From Brugia malayi (Eukaryota > Nematoda > Chromadorea > Rhabditida > Onchocercidae): 64,000 nucleotides of DNA. The stretch lies in the NCBI RefSeq assembly GCF_000002995.4, contig NW_025062475.1:930001-994000 (forward strand), written 5' to 3'. The notes under the pieces were generated by a model. That model did not search any database and was not told where the DNA came from. It worked only from the letters and a program-made list of their open reading frames with translations. Positions within the stretch are counted from its first letter, which is position 1; each line of letters begins with the position of its first letter. This document shows, piece by piece, positions 63,966 through 64,000 of this stretch. Made by a program: the position numbers and the translations under genes.

Positions 63966-64000
63966 CTGAAACATAAGTCATTAAAAAAAAGAAACAGAAG

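Overview
The window looks like nuclear DNA of a nematode, most likely a spirurid or filarial (clade III) species. It is extremely AT-rich and full of A/T homopolymers. Genes are split by many cis introns with short TTTTCAG-like acceptors. In most genes a splice-acceptor-like sequence sits just upstream of the start codon without a visible upstream exon, as expected where mRNAs receive a trans-spliced leader. The proteins match metazoan families (RPC3, bL36m, uS10m, CDV3, GGACT, CK1, Cys-loop receptors, strawberry notch). Species assignment is inference. Coding spans run from start to stop codon; exon limits were derived by hand from reading-frame continuity, GT/AG sites and family similarity. 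No transcript data were available.

Left block (about 3.4-19 kb), housekeeping genes at somewhat higher GC. On the minus strand, mitochondrial ribosomal protein bL36m (mrpl-36) lies 397 bp upstream of RNA polymerase III subunit RPC3, a plausible two-gene operon. Diverging on the plus strand are a CDV3 homologue and mitochondrial ribosomal protein uS10m (mrps-10). Then, on the minus strand, comes a gamma-glutamylaminecyclotransferase-like gene with a perfectly spaced triplication of one exon-intron unit.

Middle block (about 19-54 kb), very AT-rich with sparse, less conserved genes: an unrecognised 362-residue protein (+), a divergent casein kinase 1-like kinase (-), a secreted Cys-loop receptor extracellular domain that stops where M1 would start (+), a complete four-helix Cys-loop channel subunit (+), and a 100-residue single-pass membrane protein whose two exons flank a 5.4-kb intron (+). 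Several minisatellites occur here, with 38-bp, 40-bp and roughly 33-bp units. The block ends in a 1.8-kb AAT microsatellite whose last 750 bp are essentially pure.

Right block (about 55-64 kb): a tRNA-Ala(TGC) gene, then the C-terminal ~1166 residues of a strawberry notch helicase-like protein (SBNO; C. elegans let-765/nsh-1 family) on the minus strand, running off the right edge.

Strongest leads: (1) exon triplication in the GGACT-like gene, where one base change gives each extra copy its own in-frame splice acceptor; (2) a transmembrane-less Cys-loop ligand-binding-domain gene beside a full-length channel gene, recalling molluscan acetylcholine-binding protein; (3) the giant AAT tract; (4) two short hairpin-forming segments in the 24.9-25.4 kb gene desert.
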